Shown here: in pieces, positions 17,504 through 25,409 of the stretch
Numbering within the stretch: the stretch's first letter is position 1
How the letters are laid out: every line of letters starts with the position of its first letter
Origin: Candidatus Doudnabacteria bacterium
GTDB taxonomy: Bacteria; Patescibacteriota; Doudnabacteria; UBA920
Reading direction: 5' to 3'
DNA: 36,881 nucleotides
Assembly (NCBI GenBank): GCA_023245895.1
Contig: JAHFJJ010000014.1
Span: forward strand, 1 to 36,881
The notes under the pieces: model-generated
Told to the model about the DNA's origin: nothing
The model's input: only the letters and a program-made list of their open reading frames with translations
The model's database searches: none
Translations under genes and position numbers: made by a program

Positions 17504-18498
17504 ATTATTTTACCGGGCCAAAATTCCTCGGCCACCACATTAAAAGCGCCGACCAAGGGCACGGCAACAACAATGCCCACGACTCCGTCCAGTTTAAAGC
17601 CTATTAAAATGGCCAAAAGAATTACCAGGGGGGATACCCCTATGGTTTTTTCCATAATTTTAGGAATAAGCACGTAGCCTTCCAGTTCATGGAGAATAAA
17701 GTATAAAACCGCCACTATAAAAGCCAGTCCCCAGCCACCCTGGAGCAGGGCGAAAAATATGGCCGGGATTGCTGAAAGAATCGGCCCCATGAAAGGGATG
17801 ACTTCTAAAACTCCGGCAATAACCGCCAGCACCAAAGCATACTGGACATGCAAAACTGAAAGGCCTATCCAGGTAATTAAAAACATTACTACACTGGCTA
17901 TAACCTGCCCCAAAATCCACAAGCCAATTTTTTTCTGGACTTTTTCCAAAAGGCCAAATGTAAAATTATGCTGCAACGGGGGGACGAATGAAGACACAAA
18001 ACGCTTCATGCCGTCCTGCTCGGCCAGTAAATAAAAGGAAATTACCAGCACGGAAATTATGCCTATCACGCTGTCTAAAAGGCCAAAAGTGCTGCTGACG
18101 ACATTTCCTCCGGCGCCTGTAAAGTTGGCTAACACCTGGCCTAATAAATCCTGCGGATTACCGAAATAGTCCCCGAACCGGTTGTTAAAAACCTGGACAT
18201 AGCCGGGCAAATTGGCCAATAAAACTTTAAACTGCTGGACTAAAAACGGGATAATGGAATAAAAAAGCAGGCCGAACAAGCCTAAGACAGAAATATAAAC
18301 AGCTACCACGCTTACGCCCCTGGGCACGCGGTGCTGTTTTAAATAATCTACCAAAGGGTCCAAAGCCGAAGCCAAAATCACAGCCAAAAGCAAGACCACA
18401 ATTACGTCGCGCACCAGCCATAAAACCGCCAGCAGGAGTACGGCAAAAATAACCTTTAAGATTATACGGGTTGAAATGTCTAAGTCTTTATATTGCAT
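17500..18498 (-). CDS. AI-2E family transporter (PerM/UPF0118)
   Basis: 332 aa, multi-TM, FYLLAEQDGMKRF, FMGPILSAIPAIFFALLQGGW, GVSPLVILLAILIGFKLDGVVGIVVAVPLVG. Confidence 0.88.
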   Translation of the reverse strand: MQYKDLDISTRIILKVIFAVLLLAVLWLVRDVIVVLLLAVILASALDPLVDYLKQHRVPRGVSVVAVYISVLGLFGLLFYSIIPFLVQQFKVLLANLPGYVQVFNNRFGDYFGNPQDLLGQVLANFTGAGGNVVSSTFGLLDSVIGIISVLVISFYLLAEQDGMKRFVSSFVPPLQHNFTFGLLEKVQKKIGLWILGQVIASVVMFLITWIGLSVLHVQYALVLAVIAGVLEVIPFMGPILSAIPAIFFALLQGGWGLAFIVAVLYFILHELEGYVLIPKIMEKTIGVSPLVILLAILIGFKLDGVVGIVVAVPLVGAFNVVAEEFWPGKII

Positions 18499-18522
18499 AA
18501 ACTAATTTTACCACTAAAAATA

Positions 18523-18556
18523 AAAAAAATCCATCCGCCTTAGGCGGACGGATTTT
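18523..18556 (-). terminator. Rho-independent terminator overlapping the 3' end of the 80-aa ORF
   Basis: Minus strand CAAAATCCGTCCGCC-TAA-GGCGGATGGATTTTTTTTA. Confidence 0.85.
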
Positions 18557-18782
18557 GGGTAACTGTTTCATCTAAAGTTTTTTTGGCCTCTGCCATTTGG
18601 GCGTCTATTTTTTTCAAACCTTCCATGCAGTAAGCTTTGATTTGTTCACGCAGAAAATCGGTAAGGCCTTCCGTTTCCAAGTCGCGGATAAGGATCCTTT
18701 TTATTGTTTCGTCCAGTTCCGATTGTTTTATAAGATGGATAATGTTTTGAATTTTTGCGTCCACCCCGTTAGAAGCTGTCAT
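18540..18782 (-). CDS. Hypothetical small protein
   Basis: 80 aa, helical, immediately followed by terminator. Confidence 0.6.
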   Translation of the reverse strand: MTASNGVDAKIQNIIHLIKQSELDETIKRILIRDLETEGLTDFLREQIKAYCMEGLKKIDAQMAEAKKTLDETVTQNPSA

Positions 18783-18860
18783 GTTTTTATTATTAAAATA
18801 TACATTTAATTAAATTTTTATAAACCTCCCGCGGAAGCTGCTATCGGCTTCTAACGGGGT
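18763..18860. promoter_or_regulatory. Inverted repeat pairing 5' leader with codons 3-7 of the 80-aa ORF
   Basis: ACCCCGTTAGAAGC (18763-18776) and GCTTCTAACGGGGT (18847-18860), perfect 14 bp. Confidence 0.6.
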
Positions 18861-18869
18861 CCATAAAAA

Positions 18870-19001
18870 TTACTTTTCTCCGGAAAGTTCTTGCATTAAT
18901 GCTTTAAGGGTCTGTTGCTCCCTTTGGGGGTTCTTAATTTCTGTTTTATATCCCGCCCCCAGGCTTTGTAATTCAGACACTTCTGATCCAAATTCACTCA
19001 T
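18870..19001 (-). CDS. Possible 43-aa small protein MSEFGSEVSELQSLGAGYKTEIKNPQREQQTLKALMQELSGEK
   Basis: ATG with GGAAGG upstream, immediately after the nfo stop; below the ORF-track size cutoff. Confidence 0.5.
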   Translation of the reverse strand: MSEFGSEVSELQSLGAGYKTEIKNPQREQQTLKALMQELSGEK

Positions 19002-19018
19002 ATGTTTGCCTTCCATTT

Positions 19019-19930
19019 TTATTTCTTAAGGTTATCCCTCAAGCTTTTTAAAATCTTAATGTCTGATTCCACTTTATCATGCTCAGTTTCTAAAATCAAG
19101 GGCATAGGGTTGGATATTGGAAATTGGATATTAGATATTAGATACTCCAACAGCGCCTTAAACCCGCCTTTGCCGATTTTGCCGTCGCCAATGTGGTCGT
19201 GGCGGTCTTTGCAGCCGCCTAATTCTGTCTTTGAATCGTTAATATGCGACATTTTAAGCCATTTAAGACCTATGACTTTATCGAATTTTTTGAAAGTTGA
19301 TGAGACTGCCTCGACATCCCGTAAATCATATCCTGAAGAAAAAGCATGCTGGGTGTCAAAACAAATGCCGCCAAAGGTTTTAAACTTCTCTAAAGGCTCC
19401 ATTAGGTTAGCCAAGTCCTCAAAAGAGTCGCCGATGACGCTACCGGCGCCGGCCGCAATTTCAAGGAGAAATTGAGTTTTGCCTTCGTACTTTTCCAAAA
19501 CCTCTTTTAGTCCTTTCCGAGCCTGCTCAAATCCTTTTTCATCGCCCAAATCCTTCGTACTGCCCAAATGGGTCATTACATATTTTGCGCCGATTGAATT
19601 GGCGCGCTTTAGTTCTTCGCTAACCACGCTAATGGAACCGTGGTAAATATTTTTCTTGGCCGAACCAAAATTTACAAAATACGGGCAGTGGACAACAAAA
19701 TCCATGCCCCCTCTCCCCCTGGGAGAGGGACGGGGTGAGGGTTCTGGAGGATAATATTTCTCCATCTCCGATTTAAACCTTTCAACCGCATCGTTATCAA
19801 TTTTCGGCGCCGGGCCGCCCATAGGCGGCCGGGTAAAAATTTGGAAAGTTTCGCATTTTAAATCCGCGGCGTTTTTAGGCGCGTTCCATACTCCCCCGGC
19901 GGCGCTGACATGACATCCTATTTTAAACAT
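19019..19930 (-). CDS. nfo: Endonuclease IV
   Basis: FKIGCHVSAAGGVWNAPKNA, HLGSTKD, ICFDTQHAFSSGYDLRD, LILETEHD. Confidence 0.95.
   Translation of the reverse strand: MFKIGCHVSAAGGVWNAPKNAADLKCETFQIFTRPPMGGPAPKIDNDAVERFKSEMEKYYPPEPSPRPSPRGRGGMDFVVHCPYFVNFGSAKKNIYHGSISVVSEELKRANSIGAKYVMTHLGSTKDLGDEKGFEQARKGLKEVLEKYEGKTQFLLEIAAGAGSVIGDSFEDLANLMEPLEKFKTFGGICFDTQHAFSSGYDLRDVEAVSSTFKKFDKVIGLKWLKMSHINDSKTELGGCKDRHDHIGDGKIGKGGFKALLEYLISNIQFPISNPMPLILETEHDKVESDIKILKSLRDNLKK
19707..19745. repeat. CCCTCTCCC-type palindrome inside nfo
   Basis: ccccctctccccctgggagagggacggggtgagggttc; translated EPSPRPSPRGRGG. Confidence 0.88.
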
Positions 19931-20342
19931 TCCTCACCCCCAAATCCTGGTAAATCCTTAAAAGATATCCGTCCGGGTCCATAACCCCGAACTGTTTGTT
20001 GCCGTTTTCAGTATTGCCATGCTTATACCATTTTTCTTCCATTGGGATGAATATTTCAAAGCCCTTGTCCTGTAAAGTTTCCAATACCGCGTCCGCGCTG
20101 TCAACTTCCATACGCAAATTCATGCCTCGGCCCAAAGGATATTCCAAATCTTTGGTAACCCAATTATGCCACTTGCCCGCTATTTGCTCCAGCATTATTT
20201 CCGAACTGCCCTTTTTTAAATGCACATAATCGTCTTCTGCTTTGCCTAAAAAAATTTTAAAGCCAAGCATGTCAATATAAAAAGCCTGGCTTTTTTTAAT
20301 GTCAGATACGAGGAGCTCAGGAATAAGGCTTACGGGTTTCAT
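19923..20342 (-). CDS. VOC/glyoxalase-family protein
   Basis: LIPELLVSDIKKSQAFYIDMLGFKIFLGK...FGVMDPDGYLLRIYQ. Confidence 0.88.
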   Translation of the reverse strand: MKPVSLIPELLVSDIKKSQAFYIDMLGFKIFLGKAEDDYVHLKKGSSEIMLEQIAGKWHNWVTKDLEYPLGRGMNLRMEVDSADAVLETLQDKGFEIFIPMEEKWYKHGNTENGNKQFGVMDPDGYLLRIYQDLGVRNV

Positions 20343-20345
20343 AAA

Positions 20346-21677
20346 TTATACGCTTAAAATATTTTTAAACATTTTATCGCTTTTATAAGGGCCAATTATT
20401 GCCAAGGTCATTTTTTTACTTTGGAATAAATCTCGCGCGACTTTTTGGATGTCGGCCGCTGTGACGGCATCAATTTTTTTAAAGGCTTGTGTTGGCGTGG
20501 TAATTTTAGGCTTAAACGCCGCTGCTTCCAAAAACCAATCCAAACGGACCTGGTTGTCTTCCAATGCCAGAGTGGACTTTCCTTTTATGTAATCTTTGGC
20601 TTTTTGCAGTTCTTTTTCGCCCACTAACTCAGTTTTAATTTTGTTAAGCTCACTGCCAATAACTTTAATTGCTTCCTGTATTTTCCCAACTTGCACGCCG
20701 CTGCCAATGTTAAACACGCCCGTGTCCTGGTAGCTAGAGCCTCCCGCGCGCACGTAATAGGCCAGCCCCCTTTTTTCCCTGACTTCGATGAAGAGGCGGG
20801 ATGACATTCCTCCGCCCAAAATTGCGGACAAAACCGACTGCGCCGCGTTGCGTTTATCGCCGTAAGCAAAACCTTTAAAGCCGATGGATAAGTGCGCTTG
20901 TTCTGTTTGTTTAAACTGTAGTTTCAAACGTGGCGATGATTGCTTGTCTTTTGCTTTTTCCCAGAGTCCTGTCATCGCGAGTGCAGCCGAAGCGATCTTT
21001 TTCTGTAAATAGATTGCTTCGTCGGATGCACTCCTCGCAATGACACCTCTGAATTGCCAGTGCTTGGCAATCAACTTATTTAAAATCGCCTGGCTATATT
21101 TTCCGGAAACGCCCAAAATCATGTTTGGGGTTTGGTAGTGGCAGTTAATATAATCCCGGAACATTGCGGTCGTAAATTTGGTCACGGTTTCTTTGGTGCC
21201 GGCAATATCCCTGCCCAAAACATCCTTTGGCCACATTATTTGTTCCAAAATATTATCTATTTCGTACATAGGCGTGTCCTTATACATATTTATTTCTTCG
21301 ACAATTACGCCCTTCTCGCGCTCTAGTTCGCCTGCGTCCAAAAGCGGGTTTTGGATCATATCTGTCAGCACTTCAAAAATTAAAGGCAAATGGTTGCTGG
21401 CCGCCTTAATATAAAATTGGGTATGTTCTTTGCCGGTGTTGGCGTTCATTTCCCCGCCGATTGAATCGATGAGCGATGAAATGGCAAGCGCGGACGGGTA
21501 CTTTTTTGTGCCCTTAAATAAAAAGTGCTCCAAAAAGTGGGAGATGCCGTTTTCTTTCGCGGTTTCCGAACGCGATCCGGTTTTAACAAAAAAATCCACC
21601 ACCACGCTGTTAGCGTCGTGGCTGGGGACTTCTATTACGGTTAAGCCGTTTGATAAAACTTTTTTGGTGTATTTCAT
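20346..21677 (-). CDS. M16 family zinc metallopeptidase
   Basis: HFLEHFLFKGTKKYP (HxxEH), GGMSSRLFIEVREKRGLAYYV. Confidence 0.94.
   Translation of the reverse strand: MKYTKKVLSNGLTVIEVPSHDANSVVVDFFVKTGSRSETAKENGISHFLEHFLFKGTKKYPSALAISSLIDSIGGEMNANTGKEHTQFYIKAASNHLPLIFEVLTDMIQNPLLDAGELEREKGVIVEEINMYKDTPMYEIDNILEQIMWPKDVLGRDIAGTKETVTKFTTAMFRDYINCHYQTPNMILGVSGKYSQAILNKLIAKHWQFRGVIARSASDEAIYLQKKIASAALAMTGLWEKAKDKQSSPRLKLQFKQTEQAHLSIGFKGFAYGDKRNAAQSVLSAILGGGMSSRLFIEVREKRGLAYYVRAGGSSYQDTGVFNIGSGVQVGKIQEAIKVIGSELNKIKTELVGEKELQKAKDYIKGKSTLALEDNQVRLDWFLEAAAFKPKITTPTQAFKKIDAVTAADIQKVARDLFQSKKMTLAIIGPYKSDKMFKNILSV
20970..21045. repeat. GTCATTGCGAG-type palindrome inside the M16 peptidase gene
   Basis: tgtcatcgcgagtgcagccgaagcgatct...agattgcttcgtcggatgcactcctcgcaatgaca; translated VIARSASDEAIYLQKKIASAALAMTG. 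Confidence 0.9.
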
Positions 21678-21931
21678 TATTCTCCTTTGCTCTTATACAT
21701 TTCATATAATGCTTCCAGCTCAGCAGTAGCTTTCTCTACATCTTTAGGATTAAGGTCAACTTGAGCTATCGCGTCATCAAAAATTTCCTTTAAACCCGTA
21801 ATTCTATCAACAACTTCTTTGTACTCCATACCGCTAATCTTTGCAATCTTTTCAGCCAAATCCGCCATACCAGCTAAAGGCCTCATTCTTCTAGCAAATC
21901 TTTCATCCTCCGGGGTTGTAGGTCCAAACAT
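21677..21931 (-). CDS. Hypothetical small acidic protein
   Basis: 84 aa, between M16 and M24 peptidase genes, near-overlapping junctions. Confidence 0.6.
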   Translation of the reverse strand: MFGPTTPEDERFARRMRPLAGMADLAEKIAKISGMEYKEVVDRITGLKEIFDDAIAQVDLNPKDVEKATAELEALYEMYKSKGE

Positions 21932-21934
21932 AGA

Positions 21935-23065
21935 TTATAAAATATTATCTTTTAACTTTGTTGAAACATTTATAAACTTTTTGACTTTTCCGCCCTCCAA
22001 GTATACCAAATCCTCTATGCGGATGCCACCTAAGCCGGAAATATAAACCCCCGGCTCAATACTAAAAACCATATTGTCCAGCATTACATCTTTAGAACCC
22101 GGGGAAAGGTTAGGCAGTTCGTGGATTTCCAGGCCTGTGCCATGCCCCAGGGAATGGATAAAGTATTTTTCAAGATGTTTTTCTTTTAAGACATCTACGG
22201 ATTTTTGGTAAATATCGCCTGCCTGCACTTCTCTGTCATTGCGAGCCCCGAGTGCATCCGAGGGGCGCGGCAATCCCTTACTAAATAGATTGTTTCGGTC
22301 GGATGCACTCCCTCGCAATGACACAAATTCGATTGACTCATTATACGCCTTCTGAACCTGATTATAAGCCTCTGCCAATTTTTTTGGCGCGTGATGAAGG
22401 AATACGGTACGCGTAAAATCCGAACAATAATTTTTATATTTAAAGCCAAAGTCGATTATTATCGATTCGCCTGCTTTTATTTTTTTGGCCGATGGCACAT
22501 GGTGGGGCACAGCCGCGTTAGCGCCCGACGCAACAATTGCGGGAAAAGATAAATCATTCGCTCCCATTTTTAAACCCGAAGATTCAATAAATTTAGCTAA
22601 TTTAATTTCCGTCAAAGCAGGCCGAGAGCCTGCACTACGTCTTAGTTCTTTTTTCACGAGTCCAAAAACCCTTTCCACAATCTGCATGGACTTTTTTACA
22701 TTGGCAATCTCCCCGGGCTCTTTAACGACACGCTGATAGTCCACCGGATCCCGTTTTACTGAAACCCTAATTCTTAATTCCTTGTTCTTAATTCTAATAT
22801 ACTTCACTTCCCCATAGGTAAAATCGCTAAAAACTTCTAAGCTTTCTTTTTTACCTATGTACTTACCAACATTTTTTAAAAAGTCTGTTTTTACTCCATC
22901 AACTTTTTCCAGTCCATCCCCTAAAAACACAACTTGCGATGGCTTTACGAGCAAATACCCATGCATAAAAACCCGTCCTGTTAAATAGAGCAGGTTTTCT
23001 TTTTTCTTAATTAAGATGGGGTTGTTTAGGGAACTTTGGAGTTTTTTTAATCTTTGGATATTCAT
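21935..23065 (-). CDS. M24 family Xaa-Pro peptidase
   Basis: FPAIVASGANAAVPHH, IIIDFGFKYKNYCSDFTRTVF, HSLGHGTGLEIHE, VFSIEPGVYISGLGGIRIED; the ORF-track extension to 23122 is repeat-derived. Confidence 0.93.
   Translation of the reverse strand: MNIQRLKKLQSSLNNPILIKKKENLLYLTGRVFMHGYLLVKPSQVVFLGDGLEKVDGVKTDFLKNVGKYIGKKESLEVFSDFTYGEVKYIRIKNKELRIRVSVKRDPVDYQRVVKEPGEIANVKKSMQIVERVFGLVKKELRRSAGSRPALTEIKLAKFIESSGLKMGANDLSFPAIVASGANAAVPHHVPSAKKIKAGESIIIDFGFKYKNYCSDFTRTVFLHHAPKKLAEAYNQVQKAYNESIEFVSLRGSASDRNNLFSKGLPRPSDALGARNDREVQAGDIYQKSVDVLKEKHLEKYFIHSLGHGTGLEIHELPNLSPGSKDVMLDNMVFSIEPGVYISGLGGIRIEDLVYLEGGKVKKFINVSTKLKDNIL
22234..22323. repeat. GTCATTGCGAG-type palindrome inside the M24 peptidase gene
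   Basis: tgtcattgcgagccccgagtgcatccgaggggcgcggcaatccc...gattgtttcggtcggatgcactccctcgcaatgaca; translated SLRGSASDRNNLFSKGLPRPSDALGARNDRE. Confidence 0.9.
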
Positions 23066-23079
23066 TGCGGTAAATAAGG

Positions 23080-23645
23080 CTCTCCCTCCCCTTTTAAGGG
23101 GAGGGTCGGGGAGAGGTTGCAAATTTCTCCCCTTTTAAGGGGATATGTCGCGAGTGCAGCCGAGGGACAGAGAGGTTGCAGTTACACACCGCAAGCCTTC
23201 TTAATAGTTTCTAGAACGCCTTCTATATTATTATCTATGTCGTTATTCCAGAACCTTAAAACCTGATAACCGAAACTCTCTGCGAATGCTTGTTTGCGTT
23301 TATCGTCATCAAAAATTTTTTTATCTGAATGCTGCCCGCCGTCTGCCTCAACCAAAACCATCTTTTCTCGGCAGCTGAAGTCAAAAATGTAAGTACCGAC
23401 GTTGACCTGTCTTTTAAAATTTAATCCGTAAAATCTTTTTGCTCTTAAATAATGCCATAACTTTGCTTCCCACGGAGTTTGATTTTTCCTGAGCAGGCGG
23501 GAGTTGGTTAAATAGGGTTCCGGGATAATTCTTTTCATAATACAACCTCTCTGCCTTTTGGGCATCTCTCCTTAAAAGGAGAGAGCTCCGCAGAACAACC
23601 TGACTACTGCAACCTCTCCCTTAATCCCTCTCCTTAAAAGGAGAG
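23080..23645. mobile_element. Putative DUF559 cassette bounded by inverted repeat copies
   Basis: CCTTTTAAGG-centred palindromes and GAGAGGTTGCA (23111-23121, 23170-23180) / TGCAACCTCTC (23608-23618) flank the ORF. Confidence 0.55.
23182..23538 (-). CDS. DUF559 (VSR-like) endonuclease
   Basis: LRKNQTPWEAKLWHYLRAKRFYGLNFKRQVNVGTYIFDFSCREKMVLVEADGGQHSD...QVLRFWNNDI; start at MKRIIPEP. Confidence 0.92.
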   Translation of the reverse strand: MKRIIPEPYLTNSRLLRKNQTPWEAKLWHYLRAKRFYGLNFKRQVNVGTYIFDFSCREKMVLVEADGGQHSDKKIFDDDKRKQAFAESFGYQVLRFWNNDIDNNIEGVLETIKKACGV

Positions 23646-23655
23646 GAAAACTCAT

Positions 23656-25005
23656 TTACTCCAGTTTGTTGCTAATATAGCTTACCAACTCCTCAACTTT
23701 AACCCTCGGCTGTTCTTTAGTATCCCTGTCGCGGACGGTGACGGTATTGTCTTTTTCCAGGGTGTCAAAATCCACAGTAATGCAGAAAGGTGTACCAATC
23801 TCGTCCTGGCTGTAATATCTTTTGCCTACATTGCCGCGTTCGTCCCAAGCCACATTAAAATGCTTTTGAAGTTCATGATAAATTTCTTTAGCCTTAGCTA
23901 CTAATTCCGGTTTATTTTTAAGCAGCGGGAAAACCGCTACTTTATAAGGCGCCAGTTTTGGCGGTAATTTTAGGTAAACGCGGTCTTCTTCCTCGCGGTA
24001 TGACTCCAAAAGTGTCATCAAAAATAGCCTTGTAAGCCCAAAGGTTGGCTCAATAACATGGGGAATACTTTTCTCATTAGTTTCCGGATCCATATACTCC
24101 AAACTCTGGCCGGATTTTTCGATATGGTTCTTTAAGTCAAAGTCTGTGCGATAAGCCAAACCGAACATTTCTTTCCAACCAAAAGGCGTATTATATTCTA
24201 TATCTACTGTGCGCTTAGAATAATGCGCCAGTTCTTCTTTGTCGTGTTCGCGCAACTTTAATTTATCTTTAGAAAAGCCTAACTCTGTAAGCCAGTCCTG
24301 TTGTTCCTGTAACCAGTATTCAAAATGCTTTTCCCATTCTACTTCTTTAACGAAATATTCAAATTCCATTAAATCGAACTCCAATGTGCGGAAAATAAAA
24401 TTACCCGGAGTAATTTCATTGCGAAAAGCTTTTCCAACACTGGCGATGCCGAATGGTAAACGCTTGCGCATTGTATCCAAAACATTCTTAAAGTTCACAA
24501 ACATTGCCTGGGCAATTTCCGGACGGAGATAAACATCGGAAGAAGATTCTTCAGTAGTCCCGATTGATGTTTTAAACATTAAGTTAAACTGCTTGGGCTG
24601 AGTTAGATCCTTTAATGTTCCTGGGCATGGTCCATTTTTAAAAATCCCTGGGCATTTGTATTTACCATTATCTCCCTGTATCTGAGACTGGTTGATAGCA
24701 TCTGATCTAAAACGATTATGGCATACACTACACTCCACTAATGGATCAGTAAAGTTGGCAATATGCCCGCTAGACTCCCAAACTTTCGGGTTCATTAAAA
24801 TAGCCGCGTCCAGCCCTACCATATCCTCGCGGTTTTGGACAAACCTTTTCCACCAGGAATCGCGCAAATTATTTTTCAGCTCCACGCCCAAAGGTCCGTA
24901 GTCCCAAGAGTTGGCTAGACCGCCGTAAATTTCGCTGCCCGGAAAAACAAACCCGCGGCGCTTACAAAGTGAAACTATTTTTTCCATTAAATCGTTATTT
25001 TCCAT
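23656..25005 (-). CDS. glyS: Glycyl-tRNA synthetase (dimeric class II type)
   Basis: GFVFPGSEIYGGLANSWDYGPLGVELKNN, FRNEITPGNFIFRTLEFDLMEFEYF, VIEPTFGLTRLF. Confidence 0.96.
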   Translation of the reverse strand: MENNDLMEKIVSLCKRRGFVFPGSEIYGGLANSWDYGPLGVELKNNLRDSWWKRFVQNREDMVGLDAAILMNPKVWESSGHIANFTDPLVECSVCHNRFRSDAINQSQIQGDNGKYKCPGIFKNGPCPGTLKDLTQPKQFNLMFKTSIGTTEESSSDVYLRPEIAQAMFVNFKNVLDTMRKRLPFGIASVGKAFRNEITPGNFIFRTLEFDLMEFEYFVKEVEWEKHFEYWLQEQQDWLTELGFSKDKLKLREHDKEELAHYSKRTVDIEYNTPFGWKEMFGLAYRTDFDLKNHIEKSGQSLEYMDPETNEKSIPHVIEPTFGLTRLFLMTLLESYREEEDRVYLKLPPKLAPYKVAVFPLLKNKPELVAKAKEIYHELQKHFNVAWDERGNVGKRYYSQDEIGTPFCITVDFDTLEKDNTVTVRDRDTKEQPRVKVEELVSYISNKLE

Positions 25006-25031
25006 GGGTATATTTTAACAAAAAAGGAGGC

Positions 25032-25073
25032 TTGATACAAGCAAAATATAGCGTTATAATAGGTATAAGGAGG
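25032..25073 (+). promoter_or_regulatory. Sigma70-like promoter and RBS for the plus-strand ORF
   Basis: TTGATA-17 nt-TATAAT (25032-25060), AAGGAGG (25067-25073). Confidence 0.75.
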
Positions 25074-25080
25074 ATTGGAA

Positions 25081-25346
25081 TGAAAACTTTCCTGTTCAAG
25101 AACGTCCCTTCCATACAAAAGGCCATTCTCGCGGTCGCGGTAATGCTCCTTTTGGGGATTGGGACCTTGGTTTTTGCTGTAAGAGTTCCGCTGCCCAAAG
25201 AGGCAAGCATGTTCATTGATCTTGTGGGCATGCTCTTGCTGCTGAGCTGCCTAACCCTCTCCGGGGACATCGCCTTCGGAATCAGCCGCCTTTTGAGGGC
25301 GGACATCAAAAAGGAGATCGACGAAGCTACGCACGAACCACATTAA
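25081..25346 (+). CDS. Hypothetical two-TM membrane protein
   Basis: MKTFLFKNVPSIQKAILAVAVMLLLGIGTLVFAV...; own promoter, RBS and terminator. Confidence 0.75.
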
Positions 25347-25367
25347 CCACCAACCGCAGGAAACAAC

Positions 25368-25405
25368 GCTGGCCGAGAGCACTGCCCTCGGCCAGCATTT
25401 TTATT
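25368..25405 (+). terminator. Rho-independent terminator
   Basis: GCTGGCCGAG-AGCACTGCC-CTCGGCCAGC-ATTTTTATTTATTTT. Confidence 0.9.
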
Positions 25406-25409
25406 TATT

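Noticed and set aside
23066-23122. N-terminal extension MQPLPDPPLKRGGRALFTA of the M24 peptidase
   Set aside because: Encoded by the CCTTTTAAGG palindrome; the start MNIQRLKK at 23065 is more plausible.
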